Source of the DNA: Wurfbainia villosa
Lineage: Eukaryota; Streptophyta; Magnoliopsida; Zingiberales; Zingiberaceae
Assembly (NCBI GenBank): GCA_025175895.1
Contig: CM045988.1
Span: 89,625,137-89,689,136, forward strand
DNA length: 64,000 nucleotides
Direction: 5' to 3'
In this document: piece by piece, positions 47,204 to 58,118 of the stretch
How positions within the stretch are numbered: the stretch's first letter is position 1
Layout: each line of letters opens with the position of its first letter
Made by a program: the position numbers and the translations under genes
The notes under the pieces: generated by a model
Database searches by the model: none
Seen by the model: only the letters and a program-made list of their open reading frames with translations
Told to the model about the DNA's origin: nothing

Positions 47204-48868
47204 CTAGCGTGAATCAATCACACTCTTAGGAACCCAAAACCGATTTGAGCTCCTAGGGTTAATTAGGTATTCCTTAGGGATAACCTCCCTAGATACCTTC
47301 CTAATGACCCTTCTAGGCTTAGAAGCCTTGGTCATTTTGGTTTTGCCATGGTTAACTCTAGGGATTGCCTTCCTAACAACCTTCTTAGTGGCCATCCTAG
47401 GTTTCTTCGAAACCTTGGCCAATAGGCACAAACCTTGGTCAACTCTAGGAATGACTTCCCCATTGACCTTGGTCTTCCTAGACCTAGTTAGTGTCCCATA
47501 GTCAAATGAAACACTATGGTAAGTCACCTTGGACTTAGGTTTGTGACCCAAACCATTCTTGCCCTTGGTTGACTTTTGACTCTTAGGTCCTAGATATTGA
47601 CTTTGACTTCTTGACCTAAGAGTTTGACAATTAGACCCTTGAAATTGATTTTGTATCTTGTTTAGGGTCTTTTCCAATTTCTCAAGCCTTGACCTCAAGG
47701 CTTGGTTCTCTAATTCTAATTGCCCAATTTTAGAATTTTTATTTAAATCTTGGGCATTGGACTTTCTTGGCATATGCCTAGTCCATTTTGGATTAAAAAC
47801 TAGATGTTCTTGTATTTTCTTAATAGATTCCCTAGGTATAGTTTTTCTAGGGACATTAGTCCCAAATTTTTCCTTATTCTTAAGGTAAACATTCTTAGCT
47901 CCTAAACAAATATATTTGTTATTTCTAGCATGCTCTTTATGATACATAGCAAAATTGCTAAAATTAGTTCTAGCATGTTTTTTAATATTTAAATTAGACG
48001 GAGCATTATTTAAATGTACCTTAAGGTTTGCCTTAGTGGCTCCCCCTACTTGTGATGCTCCCCTTTGTCCCTTCTTCTTCTTCTTTGGACATTGACTCCG
48101 GTAATGACCCGATAGTCGGCATTTGAAGCAAATGACATGCTCCTTGCTCTTTTGACTTGAAGAACCAGCGTCCGTTGACTTTTGTTGACTTTTAGGCACC
48201 GGAGGAGCTTTCTTGATCCTCTTTGGGCATTTGCTCTTGTAATGCCCATACTCCCTACACTCAAAGCACATAATATGATTTTTATTTGACAATAACGTGT
48301 TTGAGTTACCTAGGGTGGTGGTAGGTGCCGGAGTTGAATTTTGAGCTTCCTCATCTTGATCGGATGTTGAAGGCTCTTCTTGAGGTTGCTCCGGTGTAGA
48401 GGATGGTCTCTTCTCCTCAATCCTAGAAGTTGATACTTCTTCCACTTCTTCCACCTCTTCTTTCTCCGATTCAGAAGTTGACTCCATCTCAACTTCCGAT
48501 TCCTCACTTTCACTAGAGGATGAGCTCTCTTCATGGAATCTTGCCAATTTCCTCCATAGCTCCTTGGCATACATGTAATCCCCTAGCTTGCACAAAATAT
48601 CATTAGGAATTAAATCTTCCAAAAGTTTCGTTACCTTAATTTCGATCTTGAGCTTTTGGCGTTGCTCTTGGGTCCACTTTTTCAATTTTAGGACATTCCC
48701 TTTCTTATCCCTAGGGGGTTCAAAGCCTTCAACGAGGATGAACCAATCCTCTATGTTCATCATCAAGAATGTTTCCATTCTTGCTCTCCATGCCGGAAAA
48801 TCTTCTGGATCATATGGAGGTGGAGTGTTGATTTCCCATCCAAGCTTGTCTTGGAATTCCATCTTCAC
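47204..48868 (-). CDS. Gag protein of element E, intact 554-residue frame
   Basis: The ATG at 48868 lies 65 bp from the LTR-proximal primer site. Features in order: N-terminal gag domain (DKLGWEINTPPPYDPEDFP, AWRARMETF, about 1-120), Ser/Glu-rich acidic linker (about 120-180), two CCHC zinc knuckles (CFECREYGHYKSKC about residue 210 and CFKCRLSGHYRSQC about 250), a helical region with heptad-like leucines (ELENQALRSRLEKLEKTLNK, about 380-400), and a long basic tail. The frame ends at TGA/TAA before non-coding sequence; no protease follows. It should bind RNA and assemble particles, needing enzymes from a partner element. It is longer and more intact than the gag of D. Confidence 0.85.
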   Translation of the reverse strand: MKMEFQDKLGWEINTPPPYDPEDFPAWRARMETFLMMNIEDWFILVEGFEPPRDKKGNVLKLKKWTQEQRQKLKIEIKVTKLLEDLIPNDILCKLGDYMYAKELWRKLARFHEESSSSSESEESEVEMESTSESEKEEVEEVEEVSTSRIEEKRPSSTPEQPQEEPSTSDQDEEAQNSTPAPTTTLGNSNTLLSNKNHIMCFECREYGHYKSKCPKRIKKAPPVPKSQQKSTDAGSSSQKSKEHVICFKCRLSGHYRSQCPKKKKKGQRGASQVGGATKANLKVHLNNAPSNLNIKKHARTNFSNFAMYHKEHARNNKYICLGAKNVYLKNKEKFGTNVPRKTIPRESIKKIQEHLVFNPKWTRHMPRKSNAQDLNKNSKIGQLELENQALRSRLEKLEKTLNKIQNQFQGSNCQTLRSRSQSQYLGPKSQKSTKGKNGLGHKPKSKVTYHSVSFDYGTLTRSRKTKVNGEVIPRVDQGLCLLAKVSKKPRMATKKVVRKAIPRVNHGKTKMTKASKPRRVIRKVSREVIPKEYLINPRSSNRFWVPKSVIDSR

Positions 48869-48920
48869 CCTCTAGCCTTTTGCCTTAGCTCTCGGTTGTT
48901 AATCCGTAGAAGAGCCCCGG

Positions 48921-48932
48921 GCTCTGATACCA
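48921..48932 (-). other. Primer-binding site of element E
   Basis: The minus strand reads TGGTATCAGAGC, an exact match to the initiator tRNA-Met complement, two bases from the 5' LTR. Confidence 0.87.
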
Positions 48933-48934
48933 CT

Positions 48935-51120
48935 TGTTAGAAATATTGGAACGGTTAAAGGGGGGGTGAATAGCGTAGATAAAATTCGATCGCGTTTGTG
49001 TCTACAATTTCGTTAGTGCGCAGCGGAAATAGAAATAATAAAAGCAATAACGAAATAGACAACAAGCTAACACAATGATATAACGTGGTTCGGAACCGCA
49101 CAGTTTCTACTCCACGGATCGAGCTCTAAAGAGCCCTAGTGATGCACACACACTCACTAATGATAAACACTCCTTCTCGACACAAGTCGGAGGCGGAGAA
49201 ACCCCTTACAATAGATCTTACAACAGTAAGAACGAAATACAAGCAATATACAATGTAAATACGAAATACAAGTAAAGAAAAGACTTTACAACACTTGTTT
49301 TGATTGCTTGAATGCTTGGTTGCTTGCTTGCACTTGGAGACCTGATTTGCACCAACAAATCGCCCCAATAGCCCTCAAGAACTGATCCCAAAATCCTCCA
49401 TCACGAGCTCCTTATAAAGCTTCAACCTGTGCTGGAAAAGGTCTATCAGTTGACTGATGCCACTGTTGTCGTGAGACAACGGCTAGATCCACGCTGGATA
49501 AGTCCAACGGAACCTTCATCAGTCGACTGATCATGACCATCAGTCGACTGATGGAGCCTTCACTCGACCAGTCGAGTCTCGACTCCATTCTCATGCCGAA
49601 ATACACCGGTCGGTGATCACACGATCGATCATTGCTGAGCTATCGATCATTGCCCACCTCGCTGATCGCTAGTAGAGTTGTCAAACGGGCCGACCCATGG
49701 TGGGGCGGGCCAACCCGTCGTAAACTCAATATTTAGCGAAGAGGGGCGGGCCGACCCGCCATCTCGGCGGGTTGAGAAATTTCCAACCCAACCCAACCCA
49801 AGGCGGGTTGCGGGTTAGGCGGGCCAACCCGCGGGCCACACAAATTTAAAAAATATATTTAAAATTACTAAGGTGTTGAGGGCTTGAGGTAATAATTTGT
49901 AAGACAGATAAAGTACCATGATTAAAAAAATAAATATTTGAAGTAACTAAAATATTATAATTGAGATTCAATTATCGACTTATAAAATTGAGTACTGATG
50001 TTTTTGATTCTTTTCCAATGTTCTAAAATATTTAAATTTTGATAATATATAAATATAATTTTTTCTCTTTCAAATAGAGATTCAATTGAAATTTTTTAAC
50101 TTGGGTAATTATTTGATTTTGATATGTTATTATTTCCTATATTGATTAGAATAGTAGTGACAAGATAATAAAAAATAATTAGAGTATAAAAAATATTCTT
50201 TTGTTCTTTACTCTTAACTTCTTTTATACTTTGTTGAGGTGTATGTGTGATAGAAGAAGATTGTAATGGTGAAAAACTTATCTTTTGACATTTCTCAACC
50301 CGCGGGCCAACCCGTCCCACGGCGGGCCAACCCGTCTAAACCCGCAACCCGCGCGGGTCGCTCCGTTTAGGCCCGTCAAAATGGCGGGTTGATAAAAGTT
50401 CAACCCAACCCGCTTAAATTGTTTGGCGGGGCGGGCCAACCCGGCGGGCCTAACCCAACTTGACAGCTCTAACTGCTAGGCCATAACCCGCAGTCAAACC
50501 CTAGTTGACTCGGTCCAGTCGACTGCCACATGACACCAGTCGACTGACACACCTCAAATATGAGGTTTTAGCCCAAGTATGGTTCCCCCATACTTGCTAG
50601 ACTACCCTTAGCCTAGACCTAAGCCTTCTAGCCACCTCCATCAGCCTCACGCCTCTCGGATCCCTCCAAGTCATCCATGACTTGTTCATCCATCGCGCTA
50701 GCCTTCAGGTGCTTCCGTCGGCTATGTCATGCTAACGGTGTCTACACCGCCAAGGCACATTGGACTTACGCCGCCAAGACTCCGCTTGGACTTTACGCCA
50801 CCAACTATTGGACTTATGCTGCCAAGACTACCGCTTGGACTTTACGCCACCAATATCAATCCCCTTGGACTTCAAATGCCAACCCATGTTGGACTTCTCA
50901 AATGCCAAGACCATGCTTGGACTTTCCCTTGCCAACTCATGTTGGACTTTTACATTGCCAAGACCATGCTTGGACTTTCCAGTCCAAGAACTCAAGACTT
51001 GGACTTACCATGACAATTACATTGTCATATGTTTTTGTCAAAACATCAAAACACATCAAGACATCACTCGAGCCAAACTCGAGTCCTGGTCAATCGTGAC
51101 CTGGGCCGATTGCACCAACA
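48935..51120 (-). repeat. 5' LTR of element E
   Basis: 2186 bp including a 799-bp MITE. Ends TGTTAG and CCAACA. Holds the TTGGACTTTCC repeat tract (50760-51010) and intact ATCAGTCGACTGATC palindromes at about 49517-49550. A minus-strand TTATAAGG near 49410-49417 is a candidate TATA box. Confidence 0.88.
49673..50471. mobile_element. hAT-like MITE, 799 bp
   Basis: Terminal inverted repeats are TAGAGTTGTCAA and, reversed, TAGAGCTGTCAA (11 of 12). Flanks are ATCGCTAG and ACTGCTAG, a likely mutated 8-bp duplication. Both ends are rich in GGCGGGCCAACCCG words and the centre is AT-rich. No transposase frame is present, so it is non-autonomous. It is unrelated in its TIR to the 3.2 kb hAT element. 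Confidence 0.82.
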
Positions 51121-51125
51121 CTCCT

Positions 51126-51763
51126 TGGCTCCGGTGACCAAGGACTCGCTGGCCCTCTTCTCTTTGGTCGGTGCAAACTCCTCCACCAAGCTATCCAGTT
51201 TTCTGGACAGCTTGCTTTCTTTGAGTCGGAGCGTCGTTTGGACGACGTTTGGAGTTCTGACAGCGGCTACTTTGCTGGATATTCGATCTCCGGTAATCCT
51301 CATAGGTGGAGGACGAAGGATTCGTCAAACGGTTGACGAATACCTCTCCGGAGAAGCGAGTTTTTGAGGACTCATTTTGGATCCGAATTTTGATTCGGAT
51401 TGTGATCTTCTCTCGATCACATCGTCTTCAACACGAGGCTAGTAACTCGTACGAAGACGAGGCTCGTGACTTTGTGAAGTCATCCCGAAGATACTCGACG
51501 TGGATATGGATAGAGGCGATTCTAGCGAGGATCGCTCTGGTTGATGTCTTTCCCGCTACACGTGATACGTCAGGTCTACGTAGTATAAATTTTCTTTTAT
51601 TACAAAATTTGAAACTATGGTTATGTCTACACATGTTGTACTATGCATGTGTGTGGTGTGTGTGTTGTAATAAATTAGATTTATTAATTTTATTTCTTCC
51701 GCTGTGCACATGTTTACGAAACATGTTCGAACACACACTCGCTGCGGTATCGGAAATCCAACA
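51126..51763 (+). repeat. 5' LTR of copia element A, second part
   Basis: Continuation of 39641-41217 after element E; matches 4407-5044 and ends AATCCAACA. The next bases are the primer-binding site, which proves this copy is the 5' LTR. Confidence 0.9.
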
Positions 51764-51764
51764 G

Positions 51765-51776
51765 TGGTATCAGAGC
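51765..51776 (+). other. Primer-binding site of element A
   Basis: TGGTATCAGAGC, an exact match to the plant initiator tRNA-Met complement, one base after the LTR end. Confidence 0.9.
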
Positions 51777-51868
51777 CCAGGTTGTATTTCGATATAATCA
51801 TAAAATTATTTTGCGATAGTCGTAATGGTATTTATGGAAATTTTCTACTTTTGGAAAGTTGGGCGCAA

Positions 51869-52037
51869 TGTTTACTCAATGATTGGTCAAAAGCTGCAAG
51901 TCGAACCCAACATATTAAAAGTGACGAAGAAGACCAAGACGAAACAGAAGGAACATCCGGAACTACGACGACGAGAGGAAATACCGAATACGACTGAAAT
52001 GTATTTGATTTTTTTATTGTAATAGATTTTTTATTTG
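51869..52037 (+). repeat. Fragment of hAT transposase inside the A leader
   Basis: Starting at GCGCAATGTTTACTCAATG this stretch matches 44892-45060 of the hAT element almost base for base, including the last 47 or so transposase codons, its stop and the TTTTTATTGTAATAG 3' UTR. It has no transposon ends. It reads in the same direction as A. Confidence 0.88.
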
Positions 52038-53044
52038 GGAAATCAAATCTTAAAATATTTTATTTCCATAAGTAGTTTTGATGATTTAGAAAATTTGTTT
52101 CCTAAATTGACTTTCCTTAATCAACACTTTCCATAAATAAAATATGTGATTAGATTTGAAAATTTATTTCCTAATTTAATCATGATTTGATTTGGAGAAT
52201 CAAATCTCAAACATATTTTATTTCCATAAATAGTTATGACATATAAGAAAATTTTGTACATGTCATAATTGTATGTCATGTAATTACATTAGATGCATAT
52301 CATTATGCCATGCGTGTCATGACATGTAGATGTATGCCATGTAGATAATAGTTATTTGCATGCAAAGATGATGAGACATAAAAAACCCTTACTCAATATT
52401 AAAGCCTACACCTTCCATTAATATGGTTAGAACCAGAGTTCCGTTTCTTGTTTGGGTTGTTGGACTCTCTCCAAGCCCGGCTCCAACCCGAACATGTTCA
52501 AACCGTGGAATAGTTTAATACTAATATGGTAATAGTCAGAGGTCAATCGTTAGCTTTGGTTGTTGGACTCTCTCCAAGCCGGGCTAATTGGTTGAATGCG
52601 CTCTAACCATATTAAAACTATTTCTCGACACCACGATTGTGTCGACTTTAACCCGGAGCATCACTATGGACTTCTCTCTAAGGTCGATGTGAAGGAGGTG
52701 AAGGTTGGTGCGATGCATACTGATGCAATGTGTTAACAACCCGATGTATGTGTGAATATTCAATTAGTTGATAGCACATTGTGATAGTTGCATATACATG
52801 ATATGCAATCGGTATATTTGATACCTACCATCTTAGTTATGAATGACTTGTTGGACTCTCTCCAAGGTTGTTCATATCTATGTTGGATATCAGCCCATTC
52901 GGAGATGGACCTACGATCTCCCAAAGTGATTTTGGGGTTTTTGAAATTCAAAAAATGAATGAGATTTATGAATATATATTGATGCATTTTAAAATCATTT
53001 TCTCATATATGCTCGTTTTGTATTTCTAGGTTAATCGATTGATC
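52038..53044 (+). other. Leader of copia element A
   Basis: No gene. GTTGGACTCTCTCCAAG occurs three times (about 52459, 52561 and 52851), a conserved leader word of unknown role. The rest is AT-rich. Confidence 0.55.
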
Positions 53045-54223
53045 ATGACGTCTTTGAATTTGCGCACTATTTTGGATTCAAACAAATTGACTGGGCCTAA
53101 CTTCCTAGATTGACTTAGAAACTTGAGAATTGTAAGTCTCCAGGCTCCTCTTCACCTCTAAGATGCAAGAAGGTTCGTCTGTAGTGCAGTTTGTGCTAAA
53201 GATGAATGGGTACATCGAGCGACTGGCCACCCTCGGGTTTGTGATGGATCATGAATTAAGTATTGACTTAATTCTGCATTGTTTGCCCAAGAGTTTCTCA
53301 CAACTTGTGATAAACTATCGGATGAATAAATTAGAATCCACTATTCCTGAGCTCCTCAATATGCTGAAGACTGTGAAGCCTTCTGTGAAGCATGAGGAGA
53401 AGACGGTTCTGTTAGTTGATTCCTCAAAGAAAGGTTCTAAGAGGAAGGCAAAGGAACAGAAGAAAGGGAATAACAAAAAGGCTAAGAAGGCAGAACCAAC
53501 ACAAAAGGGCACTTGCCATCATTGTGGCAAGGAAGGCCACTGGCGAAGAAACTGCAAGATTTATCTTGAGTCCGTGAAGAAGAAGAAGACATCTGATGCC
53601 CCATCCTCTTCAAGTATCTTCGTTATTGATTGTCATTCTATTTCCTTAGACACTTGGGTATTGGATACTGGGTGTGGCTCACATATATGTAATGACATAC
53701 AGGGGATAAGGAATAGAAGAAGACTCATCAGAGGGGAGTCAAATTTGCGAGTTGGCAATGGAGCAAAGGTTGTTGTGGTCGCCATCGGAACTTATTTGCT
53801 GAAGCTCCCTAGTGGACTAGTCTTGGAACTGGACAATTGCTATTGTGTTCCTTCTCTAATAAAGAAAATTGTTTCTATTTCCTGCTTAAATAGAAATTGT
53901 TACCATTTGACGTTTAGTAACAATTGTTGTTATATAACTTTGAATGACGTACTTTATGGAACTGGTTTAAAAGGCAAGATGACTAAGTTACCTTTTACAG
54001 GAAAAGGTGAACGAGTGGGAGAGTTGTTAGGTCTAATACATACTGATGTATGTGGACCTATGTCAACTCAAGCTTTATGAGGCTATAGCTACTTCATTAC
54101 CTTCACCGATGATCACTCACGATTTGGGTATGTGTTCTTGATGAAACACAAGTCTAAAGCCTTTGAAAGGTTCAAAGAATTCAGAAATGAAGTAGAGAAA
54201 CAACATTGTCCTATCATCGCTTG
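53045..54223 (+). pseudogene. Copia element A gag, protease and integrase start, with deletions
   Basis: The gag ATG at 53045 reads MTSLNLRTILDSNKLTGPNF and soon meets a TGA where tryptophan is normal. A deletion then joins to an open stretch (53163-54080): the second half of gag (MNGYIERLATLGFVMDHEL), a lysine-rich linker, a CCHC knuckle CHHCGKEGHWRRNC, and a protease active site WVLDTGCGSHICND. The pre-integrase HHCC module is missing by another deletion, and integrase begins (LIHTDVCGPM; after a TGA, YFITFTDDHSRFGYVF). The coding sequence is lost at about 54223. Its RT half is represented only at 1484-2828, far to the left. Confidence 0.85.
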
Positions 54224-56946
54224 AAGAAAGATATAGATAAAATATCTAATTTCTCTCTAATAGGAGTGAGACCCATGGTCGCCATAACCACCAATATTGT
54301 CTTAAGATTGTTAGGTGTTTCAGTGTTGGATATATATAGAGTTTGATATTTGGTAATGTTGATCCAATAGTTGAGTCCGGTCAGTCAGTTCAACGACAAG
54401 TAGATGACTTGAATCGGTGGAACTCTGTATGGAAATATGGACCTTATTCCGTATAGACACTCGACACATCATTTTGATTATCGAGACATCTTTTCAGATA
54501 ATAAATGTATCCTTTTTGATAATATCATTACCAACTTAATCTCGTCGATCATCAAGTTATCCCTTTGAATATCGATACATCCTTTCCGGTGAGTATCCAC
54601 TTAGGTATACACCCCTTTAGGTAAGTTTATCTCTACAGATAAGAGTATTAAGGTCAATGTGAAAACAAGTCTTCTTTCATTAAGACAGTATTGTCCCACA
54701 TAGATACGTACGGTCTATTTGTAATTGTCTCTCAAGATATAATGACCTACATTTCAAATTAGGAGCACTCCAAATTTTGAGCCCTAGCAAACTTTCAAAA
54801 TCTTGAAACTCTTAAGAGAGGATAGAAAGAAAAAAGCTCAAGGAGAATTCACAATTTGAGTTTTTATTTTAGTGTCAAGAGTAGAAGAGTTGAAGGAGTA
54901 GGGCTCCTTTTATAAGGATAAAGAATTTCTTCCAAAAGATAAAAGAATTCTTCCAAAGTAAAATATATGGGGTGTCTTTTTATTTAATAATTTATGAATC
55001 AATTAATCAAAAGTTATAATTAATTAATTCAATTAATTAATAAATATATAATTAATTGATTAATTATTTAATTAATCAAATTGGCAACATGATATTAATT
55101 AATCACGTGATCAATTAATATTGCATGTAGCTATAATTTGATTAATGTTTTCATTAATCAATTAATTAATTTTGAATCATCTAAAATTAGTTCTGATTTT
55201 ACACCCTTTAATAGTTTCACATAAATTGACATTCACACATACTTGAGTTAGCGCTCATGTAATCGTGTCCATAAATTCAGCTCATGTGCGAGCTAAACTT
55301 TTGTTCAAATTATATCGGACCAATCTTGTATTACTTAAATAATCATAGACATTAATTTCTCATTCACTCGAGAAATTAATTTACGATATAGTCTACTTAC
55401 GAAATAATTGTTCATATCCTTATTCAATTTATTAGTTACTTAAAACTAATTTTCCAACCGTTGTAATCCCCTAAGAGAGAAAATCAAATGGCAATCTCAT
55501 TTTTCCATTGAATATATCTGTTAGAGTCGTCACTTTCGCACCTGCATAATATCAAGTCCCGAGGTAGATTCATTTATGTTTTTTTAGGTTCTTCCAATGA
55601 TGAAGAAGGATTCAAGTACAATGATTTATAATTTTATTACGTTTACACTGCATTTATTTCATATATTTATTATAGATCTCTGATAAAATTTTATGCTAGA
55701 TCATTTGAATTATTTTCCTTTATTACAATAAAAATGTGATAACGCTCACTCTGAGTGTCCCTTCAGACTGATCCAGAATACCTAGAGAAGGATAAATCAT
55801 GATGACCGAGTGATCTCTTATAAAAAAAATATAGAATTGTCACATTAGCAGTTCCTTCCGCCTGCTTTTATCGATGGAGAAGGTAAATTAAGATCCCAGG
55901 GTGAAATCCTCAGGAATTGATCTCTGTTCATTTAAGAATTACCCTTTTGTACTTATCAATTGAGACAACTCTGGGAGCTAATCGAGTGACCTCTTATGCT
56001 TCGATTGGATGGGGCAAGGGGAAGATTCATCAATAGAAGGAGAAGAGAGAAAAAGGAGGGGAAATAAAGTATTTATGTTCCTTTATTTGGGAGGAAGGGA
56101 AAATTCATTAACGTAATATTATTATTTTGTTGCGAAGAAAATTGAGTAGAACAAGGGTTAAATATGTATAAAATTATAAAAATTTCATCGCTTTTTAAAT
56201 TAGACATTGATTTGATTTTTTTAATATTAATATTTATTTTATAAATACAAATGAAATACTTTGGAATAAAAAAATAATTCTTTTATATTACCATATAAAT
56301 TAGTTATTTAAATAAAAAATCGAATATTTTATACTATCAATAATAGAAAATAGTTATTCATTTAATTTAGATACGATCACTCGTTGCATGTGAAGCGGTC
56401 ACTTGTTATCTGATGAAGCAGCAATCGCCTTAAGTGTGATCGTCCCTTGTTTCCTTGCCAATCAACTCTCACTGTTTTTTCGACGACGCTAAACAAAGTG
56501 AAAAAATTACTTGACGACAAATAAAGATTTCATTGCGAAGAAAGGAGCGAAAATGTCATGGATGCTCAGCGGGATAAATTGAGAAAGTTTAGGTTAAAAA
56601 AATTAAATAATTTTGATGAATTTACTTGATATATTTGGAAAATAATATATTAAAATATGGATAAAATAAAAATAAAAAATATTTAAGTTTCCTTTTATCT
56701 TTTACGCTCCAAATTAGGATGTAAAAATTTTTTCCTCTTCACGGATAAGAATGGTTAAAACTTACCCTTCTCTATTCCTTCATCAAAAAAGTTCAAAGTT
56801 TTCTTTCCCATTTGTTGTCTGTCAAGACGATGATAATGAGGTGTCCCGGTGGCAAAAACAGCAAGAGCCGACAACTGTCACGTGAAGGGGTGATGTGGAG
56901 AAAGGTCGAGCACAGTTGGAGCATGACCTTCCCGGATGGTCGAGCC
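54224..56946. other. AT-rich sequence without a gene
   Basis: No credible coding frame. ATTAATTGATTAATT-type words pack 55020-55160. On the minus strand TTATAAAAGGAGCCC (about 54906-54920) looks like an LTR promoter, so an undefined LTR may lie here, but I could not find its ends. Confidence 0.5.
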
Positions 56947-57108
56947 TGTTAGAATATTCTAGGGATAATTTGATTAGGGATAATTATTTTATCTCTTAGG
57001 ATAGAGTTTAATCTTAGGATAGAGTTTGATCTATAGACCCTATACTTTATAAATAGGGTTTCTTCCATGTAATATGTGAGAAGGTTTTTCCTTTATACAA
57101 AAACAACA
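56947..57108 (+). repeat. 5' LTR of element F
   Basis: 162 bp, TGTTAG to AACA. A TATA box TATAAATA sits at 57048-57055. The 3' LTR lacks about 33 bp of its middle, corresponding to a partial internal duplication of GATAGAGTTTGATC-like sequence. Confidence 0.87.
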
Positions 57109-57120
57109 TGGTATCAGAGC
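57109..57120 (+). other. Primer-binding site of element F
   Basis: TGGTATCAGAGC, exact initiator tRNA-Met complement, directly adjacent to the 5' LTR. Confidence 0.9.
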
Positions 57121-57407
57121 ACGGTTAGGTTTTGTCGGGTTTTTTTTTCTCTTTTTCCGTGTCCCTCCTCGCGCGGCGCGTTCTTTCTCTTGAATGCGTC
57201 TCTTCGATCGGCTGCTCACGGACGACTCGTCGAGCGCCTCCCACGCCACTCGAACGCCGATCGATCGCCGACGAGAAGGTAATTATTCGGATCTAATCCC
57301 TCTCTGTGAATCCCTCTGATCCGTAGTCCTTCGGCAGGCCCTGCACCGTGTCCGACCACCGGCCCGGCGAGTGGTCGCTGCTCTTGGATGACACGACTAC
57401 CGCCTCC

Positions 57408-57650
57408 GACGATCCTGGTCTTCTTGTTATCCCTTGCGGCATTCCCAGCGAGCTCCAAAACCTCAGCGACAAGGTACTCAAGGATGGCGGCTAGGTATAC
57501 GGGAGTACCAGCGCCGACGCACTCCGCGTACTTCCTGGCCTTGAGGAATCGGGCGATTCTATCGACGGGGAACTGGAGACCAACCTTGCTGCTCCTCGAC
57601 GTGGCTTTCTTCGCTGCACCGGAGCCGATCGACTTCCCTCTCCCAGCCAT
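57408..57650 (-). pseudogene. Captured 5' part of a histone H2A gene, antisense in element F
   Basis: On the minus strand an ATG at 57650 opens 81 codons of clear plant histone H2A: MAGRGKSIGSGAAKKATSRS, GLQFPVDRIARFLKARKYAE, LEYLVAEVLELAGNAARDNK, KTRIV. The similarity stops there; the acidic patch end and C-terminal tail are absent and the frame runs on into unrelated sequence to 57216. Several positions depart from the highly conserved family (for example Asp30 and Arg39 where Gly is usual), so it is decaying. H2A packs DNA in nucleosomes. It lies in reverse orientation between the primer site and protease of F, so it was picked up by the element or inserted in it. Confidence 0.87.
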
Positions 57651-58115
57651 TGCGTCGAAGATTCCGAGCTCGATAAGGGAAAATCAAATAAAGAGGTAGG
57701 TTTACCGAAGTGGGCGAGCGCGCTTCTCCCGACCGCATTCTTCTCCCGAGTGCGCTTCTTCTCTGTGCTTCCGACACCTGCAGATCATTTCATAGCGGTC
57801 GTCTCTCCTGCTCCTCCTACGGATGTTGTTTGTGTCGCAGACGGTGTTCAACAATGACCTCCGCATGGTGCTGGGCCTCATCAAGTCTCTTTGCATCATC
57901 ATCTAGACCGCCAGGGACGTCTCGATCCCCCTTGTCGTTGCCTTCTACCTCAAGGACCACCTCGGAGGCCGAATCACCGTGGAACTGCTCCCCATCGAGG
58001 GGCACCTCCCTCACCTCAGTGCCACCATCGCCCTCCACTCCCGTTGTCCGAACAACACCTTCTCTGGAAGATCCCTCGGGTCGAGCAAAGGCTGCTCAGC
58101 TCCGCCACCTCTCCA
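57651..58115. other. Unrecognised GC-rich sequence in element F
   Basis: It may include the 5' UTR of the captured H2A (next to 57651). At 57830-58030 one plus frame reads TVFNNDLRMVLGLIKSL, a TAG, then IPLVVAFYLKDHLGGRITVE, which looks like real protein but I do not recognise it. It could be a second captured fragment. No gag similarity is visible. Confidence 0.4.
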
Positions 58116-58118
58116 GTA

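Larger units (their letters stand above)
41218..51120 (-). mobile_element. Gag-only LTR retrotransposon E with nested DNA transposons
   Basis: The 9903-bp element has ends TGTTAGG and CCAACA and a perfect target duplication CTCCT (41213-41217 and 51121-51125) inside the A LTR. On the minus strand: 5' LTR (48935-51120), exact tRNA-Met primer site, gag (48868-47204), non-coding interior, polypurine region, 3' LTR (41218-42043). As in D there is no protease, integrase or polymerase. Two later insertions sit in it: a hAT transposon at 42188-45414 and a hAT-like MITE at 49673-50471; without them it would be about 5.9 kb. Confidence 0.9.

Noticed and set aside
56900..57120. Element F as a TRIM because of its 162-bp LTR
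   Set aside because: It carries a full-length pol, so it is an autonomous-type copia with short LTRs.
57216..57407. C-terminal continuation of the H2A frame
   Set aside because: Sequence after KTRIV has no histone similarity and is read-through into other DNA.
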